Shown: one piece after another, positions 20,891-30,443 of the stretch
Numbering within the stretch: position 1 is the first letter of the stretch
Layout: each line of letters opens with the position of its first letter
Assembly (NCBI GenBank): GCA_914767885.1
Contig: CAJZBQ010000053.1
Coordinates: forward strand, 248,001-312,000
Origin: Blepharisma stoltei
Lineage: Eukaryota > Ciliophora > Heterotrichea > Heterotrichida > Blepharismidae
DNA length: 64,000 nucleotides
Reading direction: 5' to 3'
Position numbers and translations under genes: made by a program
The notes under the pieces: model-generated
The model's database searches: none
Seen by the model: the letters and a program-made list of their open reading frames with translations, nothing else
What the model was told of the DNA's origin: nothing

Positions 20891-22552
20891 TTAAAGCATG
20901 CCTATAGTATGCTCAAACTCACTCCCCCTCCGTGAGCAAACAAAAATGTTGGAAAAAAATTACTTTTTTTTTGGTAATAAGCCGTTCTTCATTAGCGAAA
21001 AAATATTTTTTATTAAAAAATATTTTGATATGTATATGATAATCTTTATAATGAAATCTCTAACTAATTCTGTTGAATTTTAAAGCATCTAAATTTATAG
21101 CTTATTTTATATAAATTAAATTTATTTTTACTTTCCAATTGGTTTGAAATTATATATATATTTTTTTAAAAAATCAACAAAATATTTTTGTTCGATCATG
21201 GAGGAGGAGTCAGGATGAATTTTCCGGAAACAGATGTCACATCTTTCTTTGAGTGTCCTTGCTGATTGAGTTTCACTTTTTTTATGCTTTTTGGCAGATG
21301 CTGCATGAACTGGCGGCCTCTCTTTTTTAGCCTCGTTTTTCAAATCAGGAGTTTTATTTATTGAATCATCGGAGTTTTCAGTTAAAAATCTTTTTTCATT
21401 TTTGGTGATTGCAATTGTTTTGCATTTTTGCATTTTTTTTTCAGTCAACTTTAGCTTGCTTTCAATCTGCTCCACAATCCCTGCATTATGAGCGATTTGG
21501 TCTTCAATCACCTTTTTTAAATCAGAACTTGATTTTTTTTTCTCTTTTGAATGAACAACTGGATTAGCCCTTCTTTCCATGCTGCTCTTCCTTATTACAT
21601 TTTCAATAGATTTATTATTGGCCTTGAGGTTTTCTTCTATATTTGAATATCTCTTATGGAGTCTTAAATTGTCTTCTCTTTTGGGTTCCTGCAATTTTTC
21701 TTCATCAAGCAAAATTCTGTTTTGGCGTTTGATATCTCCGAGTTCTTTATTAAGCTTTTTGAAGTAAGACTGGTATTCAGTTTGGAGTTTTGAAATATAT
21801 TCTTTTGCTCCGTTCAATTCATTTTGAAGTCTTTCACATTCACTGTTGGATTTTATTTTATTTTTAAGCTCTTCAAGTGACTCTTGGGCTTGTTTTCGTA
21901 AATCTCTTTCTAGCTCAAGTGACCTGGTTAATCTCAAAATTTCTTGAGACTGGCTTTCTTTTTCTTTTAATGTAGCTTCATTCACTTGTGCTTCAAATGA
22001 AGTGTTTAGTGATTTTATTTTTTCTTTCAATTCTGATATGACTGCTTGGTTTTGTGATAATTCATTTTTCAATTTATTTATGATCCCATCCTTCTCATCA
22101 AATACAGACTTTAGTCTTTTTTCCCCATTTTCTATTTCTACCCTATATATTTCTCTCTCAGATAATATTTCTTTATTGAGAATCTCTATTTCATGAGTTA
22201 ATTTTTCAATTTCTCCTGAAGACTTTGCTTCTTTAGTTTTAAGTTCCTTATACTGCAGTTCAATTTCTTGGCGCACATTTTCTTCTTGGCGAAGTTTTTC
22301 ACTCAGAGAATTAATCTTTATAATGGCCTCTTCATCAGGCTTTGGGCTTTCTCCTTTTGTGCTGAGAACTTCCTGCTCCATTCCAATGTCGGAGATCTGC
22401 AAAAAGGATGATGATTTTTCTGAGCTTCGATGCTCTGGGACGATATCTGGACGCTTAAATAATCCTTTATGAGACAGGCATTCCCGAAGTCTTAGTTCTA
22501 GTGCTTGTTTCCTTTCTTTATTTTTTTGGGTGAGTTGAAGACTTTCTTTCAT
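20891..22552 (-). CDS. Coiled-coil protein with a CxxC C-terminus
   Basis: The start is ATG at 22552 (MKESLQLTQKNK). After removal of the family-1 MITE at 20922-21212 the gene gives 456 residues. Most of the protein is a long coiled coil (runs rich in E, K, L, S and Q), followed by a basic linker and a short end with CDICFRKIHP. The MITE interrupts the last codons, and excision with TCA repeats yields the end PEFEHTIGML and a TAA at 20891. I do not recognise the family; a centrosomal or cytoskeletal scaffold is plausible but unsupported. It is divergent from the next gene, with 158 bp between starts. Confidence 0.75.
20922..21212. mobile_element. Family-1 MITE/IES at the 3-prime end of the coiled-coil gene
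   Basis: The ends are CTCCCCCTCCGTGAGCAAAC and GTTCGATCATGGAGGAGGAG, flanked by TCA (19-21 and 210-212 of this block) rather than TA. Without excision the gene reads into the element and gains an unrelated tail of about 28 residues. Confidence 0.85.
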
Positions 22553-22710
22553 TTTAAGAGGTTATTGAGTATTATCAAATTTTTATTTCTCTCATACGCA
22601 CTTTTGCTGGCTTAATTTTTAATTATTCCTCTAATAGAAAATTTTCTATTGAATCTATGAAGTTGCTGATTTAATAACAGAAATCTCATGAGATATCTTA
22701 AAATATTAAA

Positions 22711-24263
22711 ATGGGTGATGAACTCATACGTATGGAAAGGGGAGAATTAAGATCAATTCAAAAGGAGTTTGAACTTGACAAATACCTCCTAAAAATAGAA
22801 TCACTAATAAACGATCTATTTTGAGATAGATGATACAGACAACTAACTAAAGCTTTTTGGCACATCAGAGATTTCTCATACGAAGGTCTTCCAGTTGCCT
22901 TGCTTTCATGTGATATGGAAGCAAGAGGGCACGACAAACTAATTGAGTATATCACTTCTTTCAGTTCTAACTCTGAATGCAAAATACTCATATTCCAATC
23001 TTACTCAAAAACAACCAAAAAGAAAAATGCTTTAAAAGAAGTGACAAACTTAATAAATAGTGAGTTTAGCTACGCTGCGATTTATTCATTTTTTTTGATG
23101 AATAGTTTTAAATTTTATTATTAAAAGCTAGTTAAAACCACTTATTTATAGATTTATACATAGAAAGCTATGAAGAATGAGACGAGTCGCTTGTGTCCGA
23201 TCTATTTGAAATAGTCCTAGAAAAGAAAAACACAAAACATATAGGATTCATAGTCGACATTTCAACTGACCCACGAGAGTTTGTTTCAAACCTCGATATG
23301 AATGTGTCACAATGCTTATTCATTGAAGAATACAGACTTGGCGCCTTTTCAGCAGTTTCAAAAGAAATACTTTATGAACTTATAAGCACCTATTACCTTC
23401 CACTTCCTGATAGAGAGCTTTTCACTCATTTGCTTTCTACACAAAACGAAGCCTATTTTATCAAAATGATCAAGCAAGCTTTACTGATCCTTCTAAAACA
23501 GCACCCTGAATTTAAAGACTCCTTAGAAGCCTTAATGTCAGATCCTGAAGACAGCATCATTCCTGAAATCCAAACTTTTATAGGGATCAAGAAGCACTGG
23601 CTTGATTTATTTCAAAAACTTTATCTGCTTTATAGCTGTAGTCCTATTGATTTTGGGATAAATAAAACAGATTTATTTATTGATATTTATTTGGCAGAAA
23701 AAATTGACTCAATTAAGTGTGAATATTTAAAAAAAATTAAAATTGATGATTTTCAAGATCTAAATATTTGGTCTGAGTATTTAGCAAATTTAGCTGCAAA
23801 TGGAGTTATTTCTCAAGCAGAGCATACAATTATACTAGAAAGCTATGAAAAAACTCCAGAGATCAGTGGCAGAAGAGGCAGAAATGCAGCTGATGAGCCT
23901 AAATTAGCAAGATGGAGAGAAGCTCATGTTACTTCGACACTTCTGAAAAACACATTTAACCTTTTGAATTATCTTCCATCAGATATCGAGAAGCACATGC
24001 CAGATTTTTCGTCACAATTTATATTATCTATGCCTCGTGATATCGATACTAACATTATGAGGGAAAATATTGGAGAACTAAATGTTCCACAAAAAAATAA
24101 CCTTTGCAGAGGAAACCCTCTAGGCCTCCATGATATGCAAATCCTTTTTTATTTGCTGAAGCCTTGTGAGATTGTGGTTGAATTAAATAATTTATTCAAT
24201 GCATTTGTTACGCAAATCGCTGGAGAAAATGCAACACCGAAAAAAATATCGATTTTGCAGTAA
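22711..24263 (+). CDS. Protein of unknown function (492 residues)
   Basis: The ATG at 22711 gives MGDELIRMERGELR. Two TGA codons close together (LFWDRWYRQ) are Trp. Removal of a 74-bp insert at 23083-23156 joins FSYAAIY to IESYEEWDESLVSDLFEIVLE and gives an exact multiple of three. The protein looks soluble and mixed alpha/beta, with no signal peptide or membrane helix. Distinctive segments are LLSCDMEARGHDKLIEYI, ISGRRGRNAADEPKLARW and LCRGNPLGLHDMQILFYLL. I do not recognise a family. It is the divergent partner of the coiled-coil gene. Confidence 0.75.
23083..23156. other. Short IES (74 bp)
   Basis: TA-flanked (23083-23084 and 23157-23158), containing in-frame TAA and lacking GT-AG ends or terminal inverted repeats. 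Its size is almost identical to the 73-bp insert in the kinase gene. Confidence 0.75.
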
Positions 24264-24550
24264 TTTCTAATTAGATCGAGATTTATTTTTGCATGTAATG
24301 AATTAAAGATGCTAGGGTTACTTAAATCTACGAAGAAGAAAAGCAAAGCAGGAATGATTTATTTAGAGAAAAACTTTTTTGCAAGATCAACATTATACAA
24401 TTAACGAATAAAGTTTAAAATTTTAATGAATAAATTGACAGCTTAAGAAAATTAAAGATAAGATTATTTTATGAATAATTTAATTTATGCAGGCAGCAGC
24501 TTAAGAAAATTAAAGATAAGATTAGGATTTAACAAGCTATACTAATATTT
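24264..24550. repeat. Intergenic region with a 28-bp direct repeat
   Basis: A 28-bp unit beginning CAGCTTAAGAAAATTAAAG occurs at 24439-24466 and exactly again at 24497-24524, 58 bp apart. A 31-codon ORF (MLGLLKSTKKKSK) at 24310-24405 cannot be supported as a gene. Confidence 0.6.
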
Positions 24551-25030
24551 TACTTATAGAGAAGCTCCCTGTAGGTTCGCAGATATTTTCTCACCTCTGC
24601 ATAATGCTCCACTACTTGCTTGCTAGTCCGAGCAGGCCTTCTACTGTGTTGCTCCTCACATACGAGGGCTTACATTCGCTACCTGAGACTCAGATACACT
24701 GGCAGCCATGTCATGGCTCAATGGGTTGCCTTCTAGTATCACTCTAGGGATTTTTTTCGATTGATCTAATGGACATCCTCTGGCTTCTGGGCGTCCCCTT
24801 TCTAACTCCAGCTAGCAATCTCCCCGCAGGGTAAATCCTTGAACGTACGCGAACATGCAGTCGGATAGTCCGACATTGCACACTCACCAAGCCAAAGTTA
24901 AACCCAGCCAGATGCATATTCTCGAATGTTTTCCTCCCTTCTGCAAGGTTCTCAGCTTTCCCTACCGGCTACAGATTTTAAGAGGGCAGGTATGTTCGCT
25001 ACGCAATTTTAATGTTTTTATATTAGTATT
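24551..25030 (-). mobile_element. Retroposon 3, intergenic
   Basis: GC-richer block with an imperfect direct repeat TATACTAATATT/TATATTAGTATT at its borders. Its right end, read on the minus strand, starts ACATTAAAATTGCG, as does the element at 49626-50177. That makes the two a subfamily. Confidence 0.6.
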
Positions 25031-26507
25031 ATAGCCCGAGCCAAAGGAGCCCCAGGCTATCACAGATCAAGGATAGAAGTTGATTTTTCAAATTTTCGGA
25101 TGATTTTCAATAGAATTGAGGTGGTTAGCTTGCCATGATTTATTCATAAAATTACTAAATTAATTAATTAAAGCATAGATATCATTTACTAATATAGGCT
25201 AACTGAGTAAATATAAAAATATAAAAGAAGCTTCGAGTCTCTGCAAATTTTTTAGAACCATTAGTTCCGAGCCAAATATATTTGTTTTAAATTTAATGAT
25301 TAGTAATACTTTAAATTTAAACTATGTTTCTTCAAGCATTTAAGACAATACAATTTAATAAAATTTTATCTTTTTCTTAAATAAAGATAATGATTAATAA
25401 TTCTTATCTTTTAAACGCATTAAGCCTGATATTCTTCCATTTTTGGAGAATAACTAGAAATAAGACATAGCAAATAAAGCAATATTTCAGCACATCCGTT
25501 TTAATATTCAACTCACTCCCCCCACATCCGTGAGCGAACAAAAAAATCTTGTTCGCTCACAGAGGAGGGTTAATTATTTATTTTTAAAATTTATATATAA
25601 ATTTTATAGAATGTTTTTTTTAAATTTAAAAAAAATCTCACTTCTTAAAAATTGGAAAGCAAAAATTAATTTAATTTGTAAAATTTATGTTTTAAAACGT
25701 AATTTGCTTAAAATTAAACAGAATTAGTTTGGGATTTCATGATACTAGTTATCACTTATATATAAAAATTTTTGTTCACTCAGGTGGGTGTTTGGGCATA
25801 AATAGGGATTTTTTTAATAGTTTTGTTCGCTTAATCAGGGGGAGTCAGAGATAAAATTTTATTTAAATTATCGCAGAATGATGTAGTTTGCCTTCATAAT
25901 CTAATTTCATCATTGATTTTTCAATTTAATTTTATTTTTGTTGTGCTAGCAATAGACCACACGCTTTAAATAAATTCATATTAATTTCTCTCCGATTCTT
26001 CTTTCTCCATTCTTTATCGAATTACACTCCATCATTTATTAAGGGATTAAAAGAATTTTTCGCATAAATTTATTTATTTAAAATGTCTTTAGACATATAA
26101 TATAATATTCATTAGCGATAAGAGAAAATATATAAAATATATTAGCAAATATTATATAAATGGCAATAGAATTGCTCAGAAGATTATTCTATAATTCCCT
26201 CTAGCATTCATTATTATCAAAGATAGTTAAATTTGAGGCAGAAGGGTTTCACTTTTAACCTTAGGATGAGGGTTAATTTTCTAAATTATGAAAAATTTTA
26301 ATCAATCGTCTGATAAAGGATTGGATGAGTTAATAAAAAATTATTTTGACCTAAAATTTTGAGAACAATAGAACTTGCATATCTTGATGCCAAGCCTCAT
26401 CAAAAACCTCTATGGATCACTGGGTTTCCTTCTCATTAAGCCTTAATCACATATTTGATGGACCCCATTGATAAATTTGTGAAAGTTGAGTTAAATTTAA
26501 TAATAAA
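25031..26507. other. Intergenic region containing a family-1 MITE (25516-25847)
   Basis: The MITE has ends CTCCCCCCACATCCGTGAGC and a degenerate GTTCGCTTAATCAGGGGGAG, with TCA on both sides and an internal inverted GTTCGCTCACAGAGG. The remainder is AT-rich and I see no gene in it. Confidence 0.7.
25516..25847. mobile_element. Family-1 MITE, intergenic
   Basis: Flanked by TCA at 25513-25515 and 25845-25847. The internal order of motifs (ATTGGAAAGCAAA, AATTTATGTTTTAAAACG, TTAAACAGAATTAG, TTATCACTTATATAT) is shared by all full copies in the window. Confidence 0.85.
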
Positions 26508-27554
26508 ATGGTTGAAAAAGACACTATGATTTACAGAAACCTCGGAAACTCTGGACTCAAGGTTTCAGCTATTGGCTTTGGAAATTGGCTCACAGGCCAC
26601 AACATGGAAATAGAAGAGGCCCAATTCCAATGCTTCCAAAAGTCAATTGATGCAGGAATCAATTTCTTCGACACTGCAGAAATTTACGGATCTGGAAATG
26701 CTGAAACAGTATTCGGAAACATCCTTAAGAGAGGTGACTGGGACCGTGAAAAGTTAGTCATATCAACCAAGTTTATTAGATGTGGAAACAAGGTCGGGTT
26801 GTCTCGCAAAAGGCTGGTTCAGGGCATGAGAAATTCTCTCAAAAGACTTCAACTAGACTATGTCGATGTCATGTTCTTGCACAGGTATGACCAAGAAGTC
26901 CCATTAGAAGAAACCATCAGAGCAGTCAATCACTTGATTGAAAAAGGAAAAGCTGACTATTGGGGAACTTCTGAGTTCACAGCTCAAGAAATCCAAGAGT
27001 GCCACAAGATCTGCGAGAAATACGGATTCATCGCCCCAGTTGCAGACCAATGCCAATATAACTTAATTGTAAGAGATAAGGTCGAAGTTGAGTTCGTCCC
27101 TCTCTATGAGAAATACGGAATGGGGACAACAATTTGGAGTCCTCTAATGGGAGGAATTTTGTCAGGAAAATACAACAACTTGGAGTTCCCTGAAGGAAGC
27201 AGACTGGCTGACCCTAGCTTGACCCCAATGATGAAGAAAATCTATGAGGGCTACTTTTTGCCTGAAAACAGAGAAAAGACTGGGAAAATGTTGAATGGTC
27301 TTGGAGCAATTGCTGCAGAGTTAGGATGTTCACAATCACAATTGGCACTGGCTTGGTGTGTGAAGAACAACGATGTAAGCACTGCAATTTTCGGAGCAAC
27401 AAGACCTGCACAAGTTGAAGACAATGTTGGAGCAATTGATCTCTTATCAAGATTGACTCCTGAACTTTTGGCAAGGATTGAAGAGCTTTTTGGAACTAGA
27501 CCAACCCCTCCTATCAACTGGAGAAACTGGACACCACTGCCTGCAAGAAGATAA
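26508..27554 (+). CDS. Aldo/keto reductase, voltage-gated K+ channel beta-subunit-like
   Basis: 348 residues, uninterrupted, and with no TGA codon. The start MVEKDTMIYRNLGNSGLKVS is typical of the Kv-beta/AKR group. The catalytic tetrad is visible: D55 and Y60 (FFDTAEIYG), K88 (ISTKF) and H125 (FLHRYD). The cofactor region SQLALAWCVKNNDVSTAIFGA is present. Such proteins reduce aldehydes with NADPH, and some bind the cytoplasmic side of potassium channels. No channel gene is adjacent, so an association is not implied. Confidence 0.92.
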   Translation: MVEKDTMIYRNLGNSGLKVSAIGFGNWLTGHNMEIEEAQFQCFQKSIDAGINFFDTAEIYGSGNAETVFGNILKRGDWDREKLVISTKFIRCGNKVGLSRKRLVQGMRNSLKRLQLDYVDVMFLHRYDQEVPLEETIRAVNHLIEKGKADYWGTSEFTAQEIQECHKICEKYGFIAPVADQCQYNLIVRDKVEVEFVPLYEKYGMGTTIWSPLMGGILSGKYNNLEFPEGSRLADPSLTPMMKKIYEGYFLPENREKTGKMLNGLGAIAAELGCSQSQLALAWCVKNNDVSTAIFGATRPAQVEDNVGAIDLLSRLTPELLARIEELFGTRPTPPINWRNWTPLPARR

Positions 27555-27620
27555 ATAATTCGTCCTTTGGTTTTAATGCTCTTAAATAGCTAATTCCTCT
27601 AATAAATCAAAAAATATAAA

Positions 27621-30353
27621 TTATTGTATTATTTCACTAACTATTTCTATCAAGTTTTCGAACATCGGAAACTCTTTCAAGTATTGCTTCCACTTCAGAG
27701 CATGCAGGGCAATTTCTGCTGGGTACATTGCTTCATATTCAATTTCACCATTTGCAGCTTTTTCCACGATTCTTTGATACTCCTTTTCTGCCTTTTCTAG
27801 GTCCTTATCAACCCCAATTCCATACTCTAGCATATAAGCTTTGTTAAACTCTGCTTCAGGAATATTCATTGCTTTTTCATAAAATTTATAAGCCTCTTCA
27901 TAGTTCGGCACAATATTTTGGCTTCCATAATAGCTTAAATCACCTAACCGATAAAATGCCCAGGGTGATTGATGCATTTGTGCAGCCTGAGTATAATAAC
28001 TGGCTGCACAATAAGTTTTGTCATATTTACAGTGTAGAGGAACTAGATCCTTTTCCCACATATAGCCTAAGCTCAACTGGGCATTTTCAAATCCTAAAGC
28101 AGCTCCTAACATATATGTAAGATAAGCTCCTTCGATGTCTCCAGACTTATAAAAGGTATAAGCGCGAAGAATTATTTGAGCAAGTTCACCTTTTTCTCTG
28201 ACTTTCTGGAATAGTTCTAAAGCAAGTTGGCAATTTCTTTGAACGCCCAGGCCTTTGAAATACATAACACCTAGATTGAATAAAGCAGGAGCATGCCCAA
28301 AGCTAGCAGCTGCTTGGAAATATTGCCCAGCAGTTATATAGTCTTTTTTGACTCCTTCTCCATTCATATAAAGCACTCCAATGCTATTCAAGCTATCTAA
28401 ATTTCCTAGCTTCGCAGCGCTTTCGAAATATTCCAAGGCTTTTTTGATGTCTTTTTCAACCCCATTTCCAGTCAAATGCATCATTCCCAATGTATGCAGT
28501 GCCTGTGAAGATCCAAGAGAAATTGCTTTTTCCAGATATTCAATAGCTTTTTGTGTATCTTTTTTCACCTTATTTCCTTGAGAATAAACCATGCCTAGAT
28601 TTTCTAAAGCTTGCACATTATTTTGTTCAGCAGCTTTTTCATAATAATGAATAGCCTGATCGATATTCCTTTCAATCCCAATTTGAGGATTTCCATATAG
28701 GAAATGGTTTCCTAAGGATGCATAGCCTTGATAATTGTTTGATTCATCATACCTTTTGTTAGCCAGCATCAAAGCTCTTTCTGTGTCTTTTCCAAATATA
28801 TTTTGCTCTTCTTTGTCAAGTCTACCTATAGTTCTTTCTTCTATGTAATTTTTATCAATATAGGATAAAGTCTCACTGGCAACGGCTAGAGCGTAGTTTC
28901 CAATTTCTTCACATGAACCTCCACATCGGCGATCATTGAAAATTGGGGAGGAATAAAAAGGAAAGGTTATATTTTCTTTGAGAAATGAAGGGGCTGAAGT
29001 TTGTCGGGAATTTAAACATTGCTTGTGAGAAGCTGCTAGAGCTGCACGGACTAAGTGAGAGCCTCTTTCTAAACCCTTGAGGTAAAGGCTTGTGATTACA
29101 TTGCGGATATCAACTGTCTCAGGGAGGTATTTATCAAAGTCTTCGACGAGTAAAGTTTGCTGAAGTAAAAAAGCTAGGAAAAAGGCTGAATCTGCACTGC
29201 CTTTTTGGTTTGCTTTTTTGAAGTATGAAATCGCCTTTTTTAAATCTCGCTTGAAGTACCCTGACTCGTTTAATATGGTAGGTGAAATGCATGCATTAAA
29301 ATGGTTTTGCGAATCAACCACCCACTTAGTACTTGTAGCTGGGGTGACACAGGGACCTTGAGGAAATGAGGATGCGTTAGGTGATGTGTGTACGGCCAGA
29401 TTTTACTTAGCTTGGTGGAGAGCAATATCAGATTAGCCTGACCGCAGGTCAAGGTTTACCTCATGGGAAGATGGGGCACGGTGTTGGAAAGAGAAGCCAA
29501 ACACCAGTAAGGTTCCTCCTGGTCAATTGGGATATCTTCATAGCACTATACCAGGCGTTGCTTCCTGGGCTACGAATTTCCATTTTGGCCTAGCAGGCGA
29601 TTGGAAAACTCGATTTTTCAGTTTTCTGGACGCTGAACTCGTTGACATTTGGCATGGTAACCCAGTGTCCCTGACTCACGATGCAAACCCTAGTCCGTGA
29701 GGAGCGACATAGTGAGAGGCTGTGCTCAGACTGGGCAACAAATGGTAGAGTGAAAGAAGGAGGTGAATTAGGCCCACGGCATACTTGCAAGATTTTCTAT
29801 AATCTTAATTAAGTTAAGTTAATTAGGTGAGATGGCAGGGTTATCAGAAGATATAGGATACCCGAATAGTCATATTTCACCTAATTTTGTCATGGCATCA
29901 ACATTATTGCTCTCAGCAGATTTCTCGAGAAGCTCAAGCACATAGGTCAAGTTGGTAGATTGAGAAGAATAATTCTCAAGGATGCCAGTAGCTGTTTCAT
30001 AGAAGGTATCCGTGTATCCTACTGTTCGTGGAATTTCTATATTCCAGCTATAAGTGCCTAAAATTAAAGCTAACTCCCCCCAATGAGCTGCCAAAAAAAT
30101 TTCGCTCACAAAGGGGGTTAATTTTTTTTTAAAAAAAATTTATTTATAAATTTTGTAGTAAAATTATCAAAAAAAGATTCCAATTTGTAAAATTAATTAA
30201 TTTGGAAGACTTATTTTTTAAAATGCAGGCTGTTCAAAATCAAGCAGAGTTAGCTGGAGATTTTATTATAACAATTATCACTTATGTATCGAAGCTTTTT
30301 TGTTCAAAAAAAATTTACGGAGGGGCAAGTAAGCAAAAAAGAACACGCGTCAT
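27621..30353 (-). CDS. Secreted/ER Sel1-repeat protein (SEL1L/Hrd3-like)
   Basis: The ATG at 30351-30353 opens a signal peptide (MTRVLFCLALILGTYSW). The signal-peptide codons are split by a family-1 MITE (30073-30331), and a retroposon (29283-29827) interrupts the gene further on. Removing both gives 642 residues. The protein contains many Sel1 repeats (for example NLGMVYSQGNKVKKD, TLGMMHLTGNGVEKD, SIGVLYMNGEGVKKD and NLGVMYFKGLGVQRN). Hrd3/SEL1L recruits misfolded substrates to the Hrd1 ubiquitin ligase in ER-associated degradation; unlike those, no C-terminal membrane helix is visible. A secreted Sel1 protein with another role is the alternative. Confidence 0.85.
29283..29827 (+). mobile_element. 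Retroposon 4 in the Sel1-repeat gene
   Basis: Imperfect direct repeats TAGGTGAAATGCA and TAGGTGAGATGGCA border it. It starts CATTAAAATGGTTTTGCG and ends in a tandem TTAAG-like tail. Removing 545 bp joins NPAISP to TILNESGYFKR in frame. Confidence 0.8.
30073..30331. mobile_element. Degenerate family-1 MITE/IES in a signal peptide
   Basis: TA-flanked. The left end is CTCCCCCCAATGAGCTG and the right end TTTACGGAGGGGCAAG. Excision joins MTRVLFCL to ALILGTYSW, completing a hydrophobic signal sequence. Confidence 0.85.
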
Positions 30354-30443
30354 TTTTATATATTAATTAGAATATGATTTAATATGGAAAAAAATCCCAA
30401 AAAAAATTAATAAGACGGGATATAGTTTTTTATTTACAGCATA

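Noticed and set aside
24700..24730. tRNA-like A-box sequence in a retroposon.
   Set aside because: A short TGGCTCAATGG match alone is weak; no B box or cloverleaf could be found, so no tRNA origin is claimed.
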